A stretch of 56,645 bases of DNA, taken from the IMG/VR virus record IMGVR_UViG_3300021354_000516, positions 1 through 56,645 of that record. The stretch is one strand, 5' to 3'. This stretch comes from a virus. This document shows positions 50,701 through 56,645 of this stretch, piece by piece. The notes beneath the pieces were generated by a model, which saw only the letters and a program-made list of their open reading frames with translations, did no database searches and was not told where the DNA came from. The position numbers were made by a program, and so were the translations under genes. Numbering within the stretch: position 1 is the first letter of the stretch; each line of letters starts with the position of its first letter.

Positions 50701-51086
50701 GCTGTTTGAAACCAACCACCTCCTACAGTTTTCCAATTATTTCCTTGCGCTACGGTTTGAACCGGTGAACTTCTACCAGTAACGGTTGTATTATCACCAA
50801 GTTCTCCATACAAATTATATCCGCAGGACCATAAAGTTCCATCAGTTTTTATTGATGTAGTATGATAATACCCACACGAAACTTGTTTCCAATTACTTCC
50901 TTGCGCTACGGTTTGAACCGGTGAACTTCTACCAGTAACGGTTGTATTATCGCCGAGTTGTCCTAAATGATTTCGTCCCCAACTCCATAAATTTCCTTGA
51001 GTAAAAAATTCCCTTGGAACTAAAAAATTTCCAATATCTTCATTTTGGCTATCTGAATTATTAACAAGAAATCCTGTATTTTCCAT
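47721..51086 (-). CDS. RCC1-repeat protein A (21 repeats), probable tail fibre/adhesin
   Basis: After a short N-terminus (about 30 residues), the 1121-aa protein consists of 21 RCC1-type units of about 51 residues, each with the core KTDGTLWTWGxNxxGQLGD, a variable SSPVQT segment and W-K-QVSCG. RCC1 repeats fold as blades of seven-bladed propellers, and 21 equals three full propellers. Late expression, gene size and position beside other adhesin-like genes suggest a virion fibre or receptor-binding protein; a secreted effector is an alternative. There is no signal peptide. A TTTAAATA box and AAGGAAAA ribosome site precede the ATG at 51086. Confidence 0.8.
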   Translation of the reverse strand: MENTGFLVNNSDSQNEDIGNFLVPREFFTQGNLWSWGRNHLGQLGDNTTVTGRSSPVQTVAQGSNWKQVSCGYYHTTSIKTDGTLWSCGYNLYGELGDNTTVTGRSSPVQTVAQGNNWKTVGGGWFQTAGIKTDGTLWIWGENTYGALGDNSTTNKSSPVQTVVRGTNWKLVTGGRWHSAAIKTDGTLWTWGNNVNGQLGDSTTVTGRSSPVQTIAFGTDWKQVSCGEIFSAAIKTDGTLWTWGDNAYGQLGDNSSTLRSSPFQILASSNIWKQVTVSTYSTAAIKTDGTLWSWGSNTKGQLGDNTQTDQSIPNQTIAGGTNWNQVSSSVDGTVAIKNDGTLWTWGDNTSGQLGDSSNSSTVSARSSPVQTIAGGNTWQQVSGGNRSTTAIKKDGTLWTWGHNFSGELGDSTTTNRSSPVQTIALGNNWKQVSCGQSSPSLPDSNHTGAVKTDGTLWTWGNNVNGQLGDNTSSDKSSPVQTLTGTYDWKQVACGIAFTAAIKTDGTLWTWGNNGTGQLGDGTITVKYQPVQTIALGTNWKQVSAGVSHIAAIKTDGTLWTWGNNASGQLGDSTQTSRSQPVQTIAPGTDWKQVACGQLFTAAIKTDGTLWTWGSNPFGQLGDSTQTSRSSPVQTITGGTTWQQVACGQSFTAATKTDGTLWTWGFNGTGQLGDSTQASRSSPVQTIALGTNWKQVSAGSIHTVAVQADGTLWTWGRNNLGQLGDSTQTDRSIPIQTIVGGTNWNQVACGGNFTSAITKDGTLWTWGDNVWGQLGDSSNNSTVPARSFPVQTIAFGTNWQQVACGQNFTSAIKNDGTLWTWGLNSSGQLGDNTATSKSSPIQTLASSNNWQQVSMGYNFTSAIKTDGTLWTWGLNSNGKLGDSTTTSRSQPVQTIAGGTNWKQVACGQLFTAAIKTDGTLWTWGNNTYGKLGDNTRTSRSSPVQTIALGTDWQQVAGGYQHTSAIKTDGTLWTWGFNNSGELGDNTATYKSSPIQTLASSNNWKQVSCGRRSLAAVKTDGTLWTCGYNGDGELGDNTTTNRSLPVQTVAQGNNWKQACGGSYQTAGIKTDGTLWIWGYNAYGQLGDNSTTDKSSPVQTVVRGTNWKQLSGGRHHTSAIIEND
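48942..49055 (-). repeat. 114-bp block shared with RCC1 gene B
   Basis: This segment of gene A, encoding the blade containing SAGSIHTVAVQADGTLW, is identical over 114 bp to 51937-52050 in gene B, whereas surrounding blades differ at many synonymous sites. Confidence 0.8.
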
Positions 51087-51107
51087 TTTTTTTCCTTTTA
51101 TTCTGTG

Positions 51108-51115
51108 TATTTAAA
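51108..51115 (-). promoter_or_regulatory. Late promoter box for RCC1 gene A
   Basis: Minus-strand TTTAAATA with a predicted 16-nt leader containing AAGGAAAA before the ATG at 51086. Confidence 0.5.
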
Positions 51116-51159
51116 TTAATAATTACAAATAAATTTAATTTTTAATATTGCTATAATAA

Positions 51160-53499
51160 TTAAAAATCGTTAAATTCTTCAATTGCCAACATATGACTTG
51201 TTCCGCAGTTAACAAATTTCCATGTTGTTCCTTGCCCTGGAAGATAAATTGGTTGAATTGGTACATAAGTTGTTGAATCTTTAAATGTAACGCCTAATTG
51301 ATAATTTGCATTATCACCCCAAGTCCATAAAGTTCCATCAGTTTTAATTGCCGAGGTAAAATTATTTCCACATGAAACTTGTTTCCAATTAGTGCCAAAT
51401 GCTATAGTTTGAATTGGTGAACTTTTATCAGCCTGTGTGCTGTTACCGAGTTGTCCATTTCCATTAAAACCCCAAGTCCATAAAGTTCCATCAGTTTTTA
51501 TTGCCGAACAATGTTTATCACCACATTCTATAGTTTTCCAATTTTTTCCGAGAGCAATAGTTTGAACTGGTAAACTTTTAAAAGTTTGTGTATCATTGCC
51601 AAGTTGTCCTTTATCATTAAAACCCCAGGTCCATAAAGTTCCATCAGTTTTTAGTGCCATTGAAAAATTTCCTCCACTAGCAATATCTTTCCAATTATTT
51701 GTACTCGAAAGAACTTGAATCGGTGATAGTTTAGTAGGAGTTTGTGAATTATCGCCAAGTTGTCCACTAGCATTATTACCCCAAGACCATAAAGTTCCAT
51801 CAGTTTTTAGTGCCATTGAAGAAGATCCGCCGGCAGCAATTTGAACTTTATCCCAATTTGTTCCACGTGCTATAGTTTGAACTGGTGAACTTTTTGCAGT
51901 ATTAGTATTATCACCAAGTTGTCCACTATTATTAAACCCCCAAGTCCATAAAGTGCCATCTGCTTGAACTGCTACCGTATGAATACTTCCTGCAGAAACT
52001 TGTTTCCAATTTGTTCCTAGTGCTATAGTTTGAACTGGTGAACTTCTACTACCTCGTGTACTATCACCGAGTTGTCCATTATTATTTAACCCCCAGGTCC
52101 ATAAAGTTCCATCTGTTTTTATTGCAGCAACATGATAACCATTAATACCATTACCTAACGGCACCGAAACTTGTTGCCAAGTAGTACCACCTGCAATTGT
52201 TTGAACAGGTGAACTTCTCGCCGATACAGTACTACTATTACTACTATCGCCAAGTTGTCCATTATTATTTAACCCCCAAGTCCACAAAGTTCCATCTTTT
52301 TTAACTGATGAAGTAAAAAATTTACCAGCAGAAACTTGTCGCCAAGTTGTTCCAAGTGCGATAGTTTGAACTGGTGAACTTCTACTAGTTGTTGTACTAT
52401 CACCGAGTTGTCCAGCAGAATTTCTCCCCCAAGTCCATAAAGTGCCATCAGTTTTTATTGCAGCAGTGTGCTGATATCCACATGAAACTTGTTGCCAAGT
52501 AGTACCACCTGTAATTGTTTGAATTGGTGAACTTCTACTACCTCGTGTACTATCACCGAGTTGTCCAGCAGAATTTCTCCCCCAAGTCCATAAAGTTCCA
52601 TCAGTTTTTATTGCTGATGTTTGATCATAACCACATGAAACTTGTTGCCAATTTGTTCCAAGTGCGATAGTTTGAACTGGTTGATTTCTATTAGTTATGG
52701 TAAAATCGCCAAGTTGCCCAAATGAATTTGACCCCCAAGTCCATAAAGTTCCGTCAGTTTTTATTCCAGCAGCATTACTAACGGAAATACTAACTTGTTT
52801 CCAATTAGAATCTCCTCCAAGTGTTTGAACTGGTGAACTTTTTGGAGTTATTGTATTATCACCAAGTTGTCCATTTGTATTATCACCCCAAACCCATAAT
52901 GTTCCGTCGGTTTTTATTGCTGAGTTAAAAGTTGACCCACTAACAACCTTTTTCCAATTAGTGCCAAATGTGATAGTTTGAATTGGTGAACTTCTGTTGT
53001 TTCGTGTATTATCGCCAAGTTGTCCAGAAGTATTTGACCCCCAGGTCCATAAAGTTCCGTCAGTTTTTACTGCTGAAGTTTGATCAGTCCCGCACGAAAC
53101 CTGGTTCCAATTTGTTCCAAGTGCTGTAGTTTGAACTGGTTGACTTCTACTAGTTCGTGAATTATCGCCAAGTTGTCCAGAAGTATTAAACCCCCAAGAC
53201 CATAAAGTTCCATCTGTTTTAATTGCTAAAGAGTGAGAACTTCCAGCACCCCCTTGTTTCCAATTTATTCCAAATTCAGTTGTTTGAGTTAATATCCAAA
53301 CATCAGGCCCATTTGAATTATTACCGATCTGCCCGTTAAGATTTTTCCCCCAAAGAAATAATCCAGCAGATCTATTTAAATCGTTAAGAAAAGGATAAAC
53401 ATCTATTAAATAACTTTTAGTAACGTATTTTGTGCCTAAATCAACATTTCCTTCGCCACCTTCAACTAAGTTACTTATAAATTGATTACTTGAAGACAT
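51160..53499 (-). CDS. RCC1-repeat protein B (14 repeats), probable tail fibre/adhesin
   Basis: The 779-aa protein has an N-terminal segment of about 45 residues (SNQFISNLVEGGEGNVDLGTKY..) with a GGxGNxDLGTKYVTKSYL pattern like fibre attachment regions, and then 14 RCC1 units, from LFLWGKNLNGQIGN to TLWTWGDNANYQLGV. This equals two seven-bladed propellers. The last unit carries a longer loop (FKDSTTYVPIQPIYLPGQG). The C-terminus ends shortly after the final closing strand. AAAGGAAATAAAT gives a ribosome site. Blades are highly similar to protein A, with one 114-bp identical block. Confidence 0.8.
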   Translation of the reverse strand: MSSSNQFISNLVEGGEGNVDLGTKYVTKSYLIDVYPFLNDLNRSAGLFLWGKNLNGQIGNNSNGPDVWILTQTTEFGINWKQGGAGSSHSLAIKTDGTLWSWGFNTSGQLGDNSRTSRSQPVQTTALGTNWNQVSCGTDQTSAVKTDGTLWTWGSNTSGQLGDNTRNNRSSPIQTITFGTNWKKVVSGSTFNSAIKTDGTLWVWGDNTNGQLGDNTITPKSSPVQTLGGDSNWKQVSISVSNAAGIKTDGTLWTWGSNSFGQLGDFTITNRNQPVQTIALGTNWQQVSCGYDQTSAIKTDGTLWTWGRNSAGQLGDSTRGSRSSPIQTITGGTTWQQVSCGYQHTAAIKTDGTLWTWGRNSAGQLGDSTTTSRSSPVQTIALGTTWRQVSAGKFFTSSVKKDGTLWTWGLNNNGQLGDSSNSSTVSARSSPVQTIAGGTTWQQVSVPLGNGINGYHVAAIKTDGTLWTWGLNNNGQLGDSTRGSRSSPVQTIALGTNWKQVSAGSIHTVAVQADGTLWTWGFNNSGQLGDNTNTAKSSPVQTIARGTNWDKVQIAAGGSSSMALKTDGTLWSWGNNASGQLGDNSQTPTKLSPIQVLSSTNNWKDIASGGNFSMALKTDGTLWTWGFNDKGQLGNDTQTFKSLPVQTIALGKNWKTIECGDKHCSAIKTDGTLWTWGFNGNGQLGNSTQADKSSPIQTIAFGTNWKQVSCGNNFTSAIKTDGTLWTWGDNANYQLGVTFKDSTTYVPIQPIYLPGQGTTWKFVNCGTSHMLAIEEFNDF
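51937..52050 (-). repeat. 114-bp block shared with RCC1 gene A
   Basis: Identical to 48942-49055; see that entry. A second shared run, encoding ASARSSPVQT-type loops with SSNSSTVS, is found at about 49976-50036 and 52199-52260. Confidence 0.8.
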
Positions 53500-53510
53500 A
53501 TTTATTTCCT

Positions 53511-54188
53511 TTAATTAACAATATTTGGTTCCCAATTTGGATTATCTGACAATACATTTATCAAATCTAACTCTGTTAATAAACTACAATTATCAATTTC
53601 TTGTTGTTTTTGATGCTCCCAATCAAACACTGATTGTACATGATTAGCGACTGAATTAACAATATTACCTAAATCAGCATTACTTAATGTTAAAAAATTA
53701 TTTCCAAATTTCCAATTTATGTTATCTTTACTAAGTTGATATGCTTGTAAATATAAACTTCTATCTTCTCTATTTGTTAATGCAATAACTGATTGATTTT
53801 GAATTGTAATATTAACTCCTATGTTTTCATATTTATATCGATTAGTTGCAATAATTAATTTTAATTCAGCTTTAACTGTAGAAATCGGTTTATTTTGAAC
53901 ATTAAAATACATTTCAGCATAAGTGTCATAAAAATTATAATAAGGTCCAATTAACTGCTGAATTTTTGTATTAAAAATTGTAGCAGTAATTCCAATATCA
54001 ATAACAGGTACAATTCTAACAATTTCATTTACGATAATTACCTCATTTGTATTATTTGAAATCGGAACTTGAAAATCTATTTCTAAATCGTCTGAGATAA
54101 TTGATTGAAAACGTCTAGGTTTCCAATCAATTGGTCCTAAATGAACAAAAAATTCGCCATTATGTGTTTTTTCTATTAGTATATACAT
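53511..54188 (-). CDS. DUF4376-like protein, possible fibre assembly factor
   Basis: The 225-aa protein has a beta-rich N-terminal part (MYILIEKTHNGEFFVHLGPIDW, DFQVPIS) and a C-terminal ANHVQSVFDWEHQKQQEIDNCSLLTELD, the helix pattern of DUF4376 domains found in small phage tail-associated and fibre-assembly proteins. It sits between RCC1 genes B and C, sharing TAATG with gene C, so it is translated from the same mRNA. I infer a chaperone or connector function for the RCC1 fibre; this is not shown by the sequence. Confidence 0.6.
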   Translation of the reverse strand: MYILIEKTHNGEFFVHLGPIDWKPRRFQSIISDDLEIDFQVPISNNTNEVIIVNEIVRIVPVIDIGITATIFNTKIQQLIGPYYNFYDTYAEMYFNVQNKPISTVKAELKLIIATNRYKYENIGVNITIQNQSVIALTNREDRSLYLQAYQLSKDNINWKFGNNFLTLSNADLGNIVNSVANHVQSVFDWEHQKQQEIDNCSLLTELDLINVLSDNPNWEPNIVN

Positions 54189-56645
54189 TATAATATCTGT
54201 CCTATGTCTGAGAATTGAATTGCGGTTGGATTAAGGTTTCCGCTCGAAACTTGTTTCCAATTATTGCCGCCTACTATAGTCTGAATTGGTGAACTTCTAT
54301 GGGTTGTTGTACTATCACCTAGTGCTCCAGAAGTATTTTCTCCCCAAGTCCATAAAGTACCATCAGTTTTTATTGCTAGCATTTGATTAGTACCGATTTC
54401 GACTTGTTTCCAATTTGTTCCGAGAGCAAGTGTTTGTCTCGGTGCATTTGTAGAAACTTGTGTACCATTGCCAAGTTGGCCTTTATCATTTAATCCCCAA
54501 GTCCATAAAGTGCCATCAGTTTTTATTGCTGCGGTATTGCTTGATCCACTTGCAACGTATTTCCAGGTGTTACTACTTACAAGAAGAGGTTGCATCGGAA
54601 TTAAAATATTATCAGTAGACGGACTATTAAAAAATTGTGAATAAAGTTTAGAAATGTCTCCCCAGGCCCAAAGAGTACCATCAGTTTTTATTGCTACGGT
54701 AGCTTGATTGTTAGTTGATATAACTTGTTTCCAATCTGTTCCGAGAGTAATAGTTTGAACCGGAGAATTTTTATTAGTTGTTGTACTATCGCCAAGTTGT
54801 CCTTTTGCATTATATCCCCAAAGCCACAAAGTTCCATCCATTTTTATTGCTGCTGATCCGCTAACCTCTTTCCAATTTGTTCCGGTTGCGATAGTTTGCA
54901 CTGGAGAACTTCTATCAGTTGTGGTAGAATCGCCAAGATATCCAACTGTACCATTGAACCCCCAAGTCCATAAAGTACCATCATATTTTATTGCAGAGGT
55001 ATTTAAATTAAAACAAGCTACTTGTTTCCAATTTGTTCCGGTTGTGATAGTTTGCACTGGAGAACTTCTATCAGTTGTGGTAGAATCGCCAAGTTGCCCA
55101 TATGAATTATTTCCCCAAGTCCATAAAGTGCCGTCAGTTTTTATTGCTGCAGAATTATTGCTAGAAATGTCAACTTGTTGCCAAGTAGTACCACCTGCAA
55201 TTGTTTGAACTGGAGAACTTCTATAAGTTAGTGTGCCGTCACCAAGTTTTCCAAATGAATTATCACCCCATGCCCATAATGTTCCATCGGTTTTTATTGC
55301 AAGCACGTGATTACCACTACCATCGCTTCCTGAAACCTGTTGCCAAGTAGTACCACCTACAATTGTTTGAACTGGAGAACTTTTACTAACTCGTGTATTA
55401 TCACCGAGTTGCCCATAAGTATTATCCCCCCAACTCCATAAAGTTCCATCAGTTTTTATTGCAAATGTGGAAGACACTCCGCAAGAAACCTGAAGCCAAT
55501 TTGTTCCAAGTGCAATTGTTTGGGTCATTAACCCTATAGGTTCTGTTAAACTATTACCAAGTTGTCCACTAGCATTTCTCCCCCAAGTCCATAAAGTACC
55601 ATTAGATTTTATTCCAGCATAATGACTATCGCCTTGTGAAATTTGTTTCCAATTATAACTACCTTCAACAACTGGTTGTATTGGTGTTTTTCTTAATGTT
55701 TTTGTACCATCACCGAGTTGTCCGTTTGAATTATCACCCCACATCCATAACGTTCCGTCAGTTTTTATTGCCGCAGTGCTTGTTCTTGCAGAAACCTGTT
55801 TCCAATTAGTTCCAGTTACAATAGTTTGAACCGGAGAACTTCTATTTGTCTGTGTACTATCACCGAGTTGTCCTTTATTATTATATCCACAAAGCCACAA
55901 AGTTCCATCTGTTTTTATTGCAGTTGTATGAGAGTCGCCACTAGAAACTTGTTGCCAAGTAGTACCACCTGCAATTGTTTGAACTGGTGAACTTTTATTT
56001 GCCTGTGTACTATCGCCAAGTTGTCCATAAGTATTATCCCCCCAAGTCCATAAAGTTCCGTCAGTTTTTATTGCCGCTGACTGAGAATATCCTAAAGCAA
56101 CTTTTTTCCAATTTGTTCCAGTTACAATAGTTTGAACCGGAGAACTTCTATTTGTCTGTGTACTATCACCGAGTTGTCCTTTATTATTATATCCCCAAGT
56201 CCATAAAGTGCCATCAGTTTTTATTGCCGCTGTTTGAAATCCGTTACTTGATACTTGTTTCCAACTAGTACCACCTGCAATTGTTTGAACTGGTTGACTT
56301 CTACTAGTTGTTGTACTATCGCCAATTTGTCCATTATCATTTCTCCCCCAAGACCATAATCCACCTTTTATATATTGATCAATTAGTTCAAATGTTGTTA
56401 TAAAATAATCATCAAAATTTCCAGTTGCAATAGAATTAAATCCAGATTTTAGAGATTGATCAACATCATTAGGAAGATAAATTCCATTAACTATCGGCGG
56501 TACTGGTTCATCTATTGAGAGTGGAGGAGGTGGAGGTAAAGGTGGAGGTGGAGGTGGAGGTGTTATTGTAGACAGAGGAGTATAAACAATAATAATGATA
56601 CCTTGACCACCAGTTGCTCCTTGTCCGGCTCCACCATCGTAAAGT
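54188..56645 (-). CDS. RCC1-repeat protein C (14 repeats), 5' end outside window
   Basis: The frame is open from the right edge of the window. The visible part begins with a Gly-rich stretch (DGGAGQGATGGQGIIIIVY), then a poly-proline hinge at about 56561-56519 (PPPPPPLPPPPP), about 60 residues of spacer (DEPVPPIVNGIYLPNDVDQ...), and 14 RCC1 units from SWGRNDNGQIGD to TLWTWGENTSGALGD, two propellers. Unit 12 has lost the GQLGD core (WAWGDISKLYSQFFNS). The Gly-rich segment resembles fibre tips of marine T4-like phages, so this looks like a longer adhesin with a RCC1 tip. It carries no internal stop. Confidence 0.75.
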   Translation of the reverse strand, partial: LYDGGAGQGATGGQGIIIIVYTPLSTITPPPPPPPLPPPPPLSIDEPVPPIVNGIYLPNDVDQSLKSGFNSIATGNFDDYFITTFELIDQYIKGGLWSWGRNDNGQIGDSTTTSRSQPVQTIAGGTSWKQVSSNGFQTAAIKTDGTLWTWGYNNKGQLGDSTQTNRSSPVQTIVTGTNWKKVALGYSQSAAIKTDGTLWTWGDNTYGQLGDSTQANKSSPVQTIAGGTTWQQVSSGDSHTTAIKTDGTLWLCGYNNKGQLGDSTQTNRSSPVQTIVTGTNWKQVSARTSTAAIKTDGTLWMWGDNSNGQLGDGTKTLRKTPIQPVVEGSYNWKQISQGDSHYAGIKSNGTLWTWGRNASGQLGNSLTEPIGLMTQTIALGTNWLQVSCGVSSTFAIKTDGTLWSWGDNTYGQLGDNTRVSKSSPVQTIVGGTTWQQVSGSDGSGNHVLAIKTDGTLWAWGDNSFGKLGDGTLTYRSSPVQTIAGGTTWQQVDISSNNSAAIKTDGTLWTWGNNSYGQLGDSTTTDRSSPVQTITTGTNWKQVACFNLNTSAIKYDGTLWTWGFNGTVGYLGDSTTTDRSSPVQTIATGTNWKEVSGSAAIKMDGTLWLWGYNAKGQLGDSTTTNKNSPVQTITLGTDWKQVISTNNQATVAIKTDGTLWAWGDISKLYSQFFNSPSTDNILIPMQPLLVSSNTWKYVASGSSNTAAIKTDGTLWTWGLNDKGQLGNGTQVSTNAPRQTLALGTNWKQVEIGTNQMLAIKTDGTLWTWGENTSGALGDSTTTHRSSPIQTIVGGNNWKQVSSGNLNPTAIQFSDIGQIL

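Noticed and set aside
47744-50782. Several plus-strand open frames of 60-120 codons opposite the RCC1 genes
   Set aside because: They are antisense shadows of a low-stop, repetitive coding sequence and share no start signals.
47721-56400. Regularly spaced DNA repeats of about 150 bp resembling a repeat array or CRISPR
   Set aside because: The repeats are in-frame codons of RCC1 blades with synonymous differences; there are no short identical repeats with unique spacers.

Overview
The window is an AT-rich, densely packed segment of a T4-like myovirus. It carries recognisable homologues of T4 gp1, gp4, gp13, gp14, gp15, gp16, gp17, gp18, gp19, gp32, gp41, gp61, gp62, UvsX, UvsY and UvsW. Gene order and accessory genes (small 2-TM proteins, a DnaE-like fragment, glycan-modification genes, HNH and EDxHD homing endonucleases, split inteins) resemble marine or freshwater T4-like phages such as the cyanophage and pelagiphage groups rather than T4 itself. 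The host cannot be read from the sequence. No tRNA, rRNA or CRISPR array was seen.

Layout. 1-1152 (+): end of an AAA ATPase gene and two small membrane proteins. 1374-1852: two tiny orphan genes. 5314-1915 (-): neck protein gp14, tail terminator gp15 and a Nudix hydrolase. 5342-6782 (+): neck protein gp13 and dNMP kinase gp1. 7488-6766 (-): an HNH endonuclease gene broken by a TGA codon. 7672-22658 (+): tail sheath, tail tube, a tube-related protein, head completion gp4, small terminase, large terminase and several virion or head-associated proteins. 22799-37063 (+): replication and recombination block (gp32, UvsX, UvsY, UvsW, gp62, gp61, gp41) with hypothetical genes, an epimerase, a structural gene and a second homing endonuclease. 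37620-38342: a divergent AlgH-like and nucleotidyltransferase pair. 47659-38339 (-): a ten-gene block of glycosyltransferases, methyltransferases, a 2OG-Fe(II) oxygenase and a sulfotransferase. 56645-47721 (-): three giant RCC1-repeat proteins, probably tail fibres or adhesins, with a DUF4376-like gene between two of them.

The most striking locus is the large terminase at 16317-20278. The gene is interrupted twice, in the two halves of its ATPase site. A 329-aa class-3-type intein with a LAGLIDADG endonuclease sits inside Walker A, between K and T. A naturally split intein with a 38-aa N-half and a 110-aa C-half sits directly before the Walker B Asp-Glu. The split intein halves lie in separate genes with a free-standing EDxHD-type homing endonuclease between them, a 'fractured gene' of the AceL-TerL kind. 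A six-codon ghost of the Walker B region (DEFAFV) remains just after the N-half stop codon.

A second genome-level pattern is the late promoter. At least eight genes (1374, 5314-, 5342, 11729, 16317, 20295, 32225, 37620-) have an NNTAAATA box exactly 5 nt before the ATG and no Shine-Dalgarno sequence. By T4 late-promoter geometry transcription would start on the A of the ATG, predicting leaderless late mRNAs. Other late genes have the same box 16-40 nt upstream together with an ordinary ribosome binding site. A third pattern is that the three RCC1 proteins contain 21, 14 and 14 repeats, all multiples of seven, as expected for tandem seven-bladed propellers.
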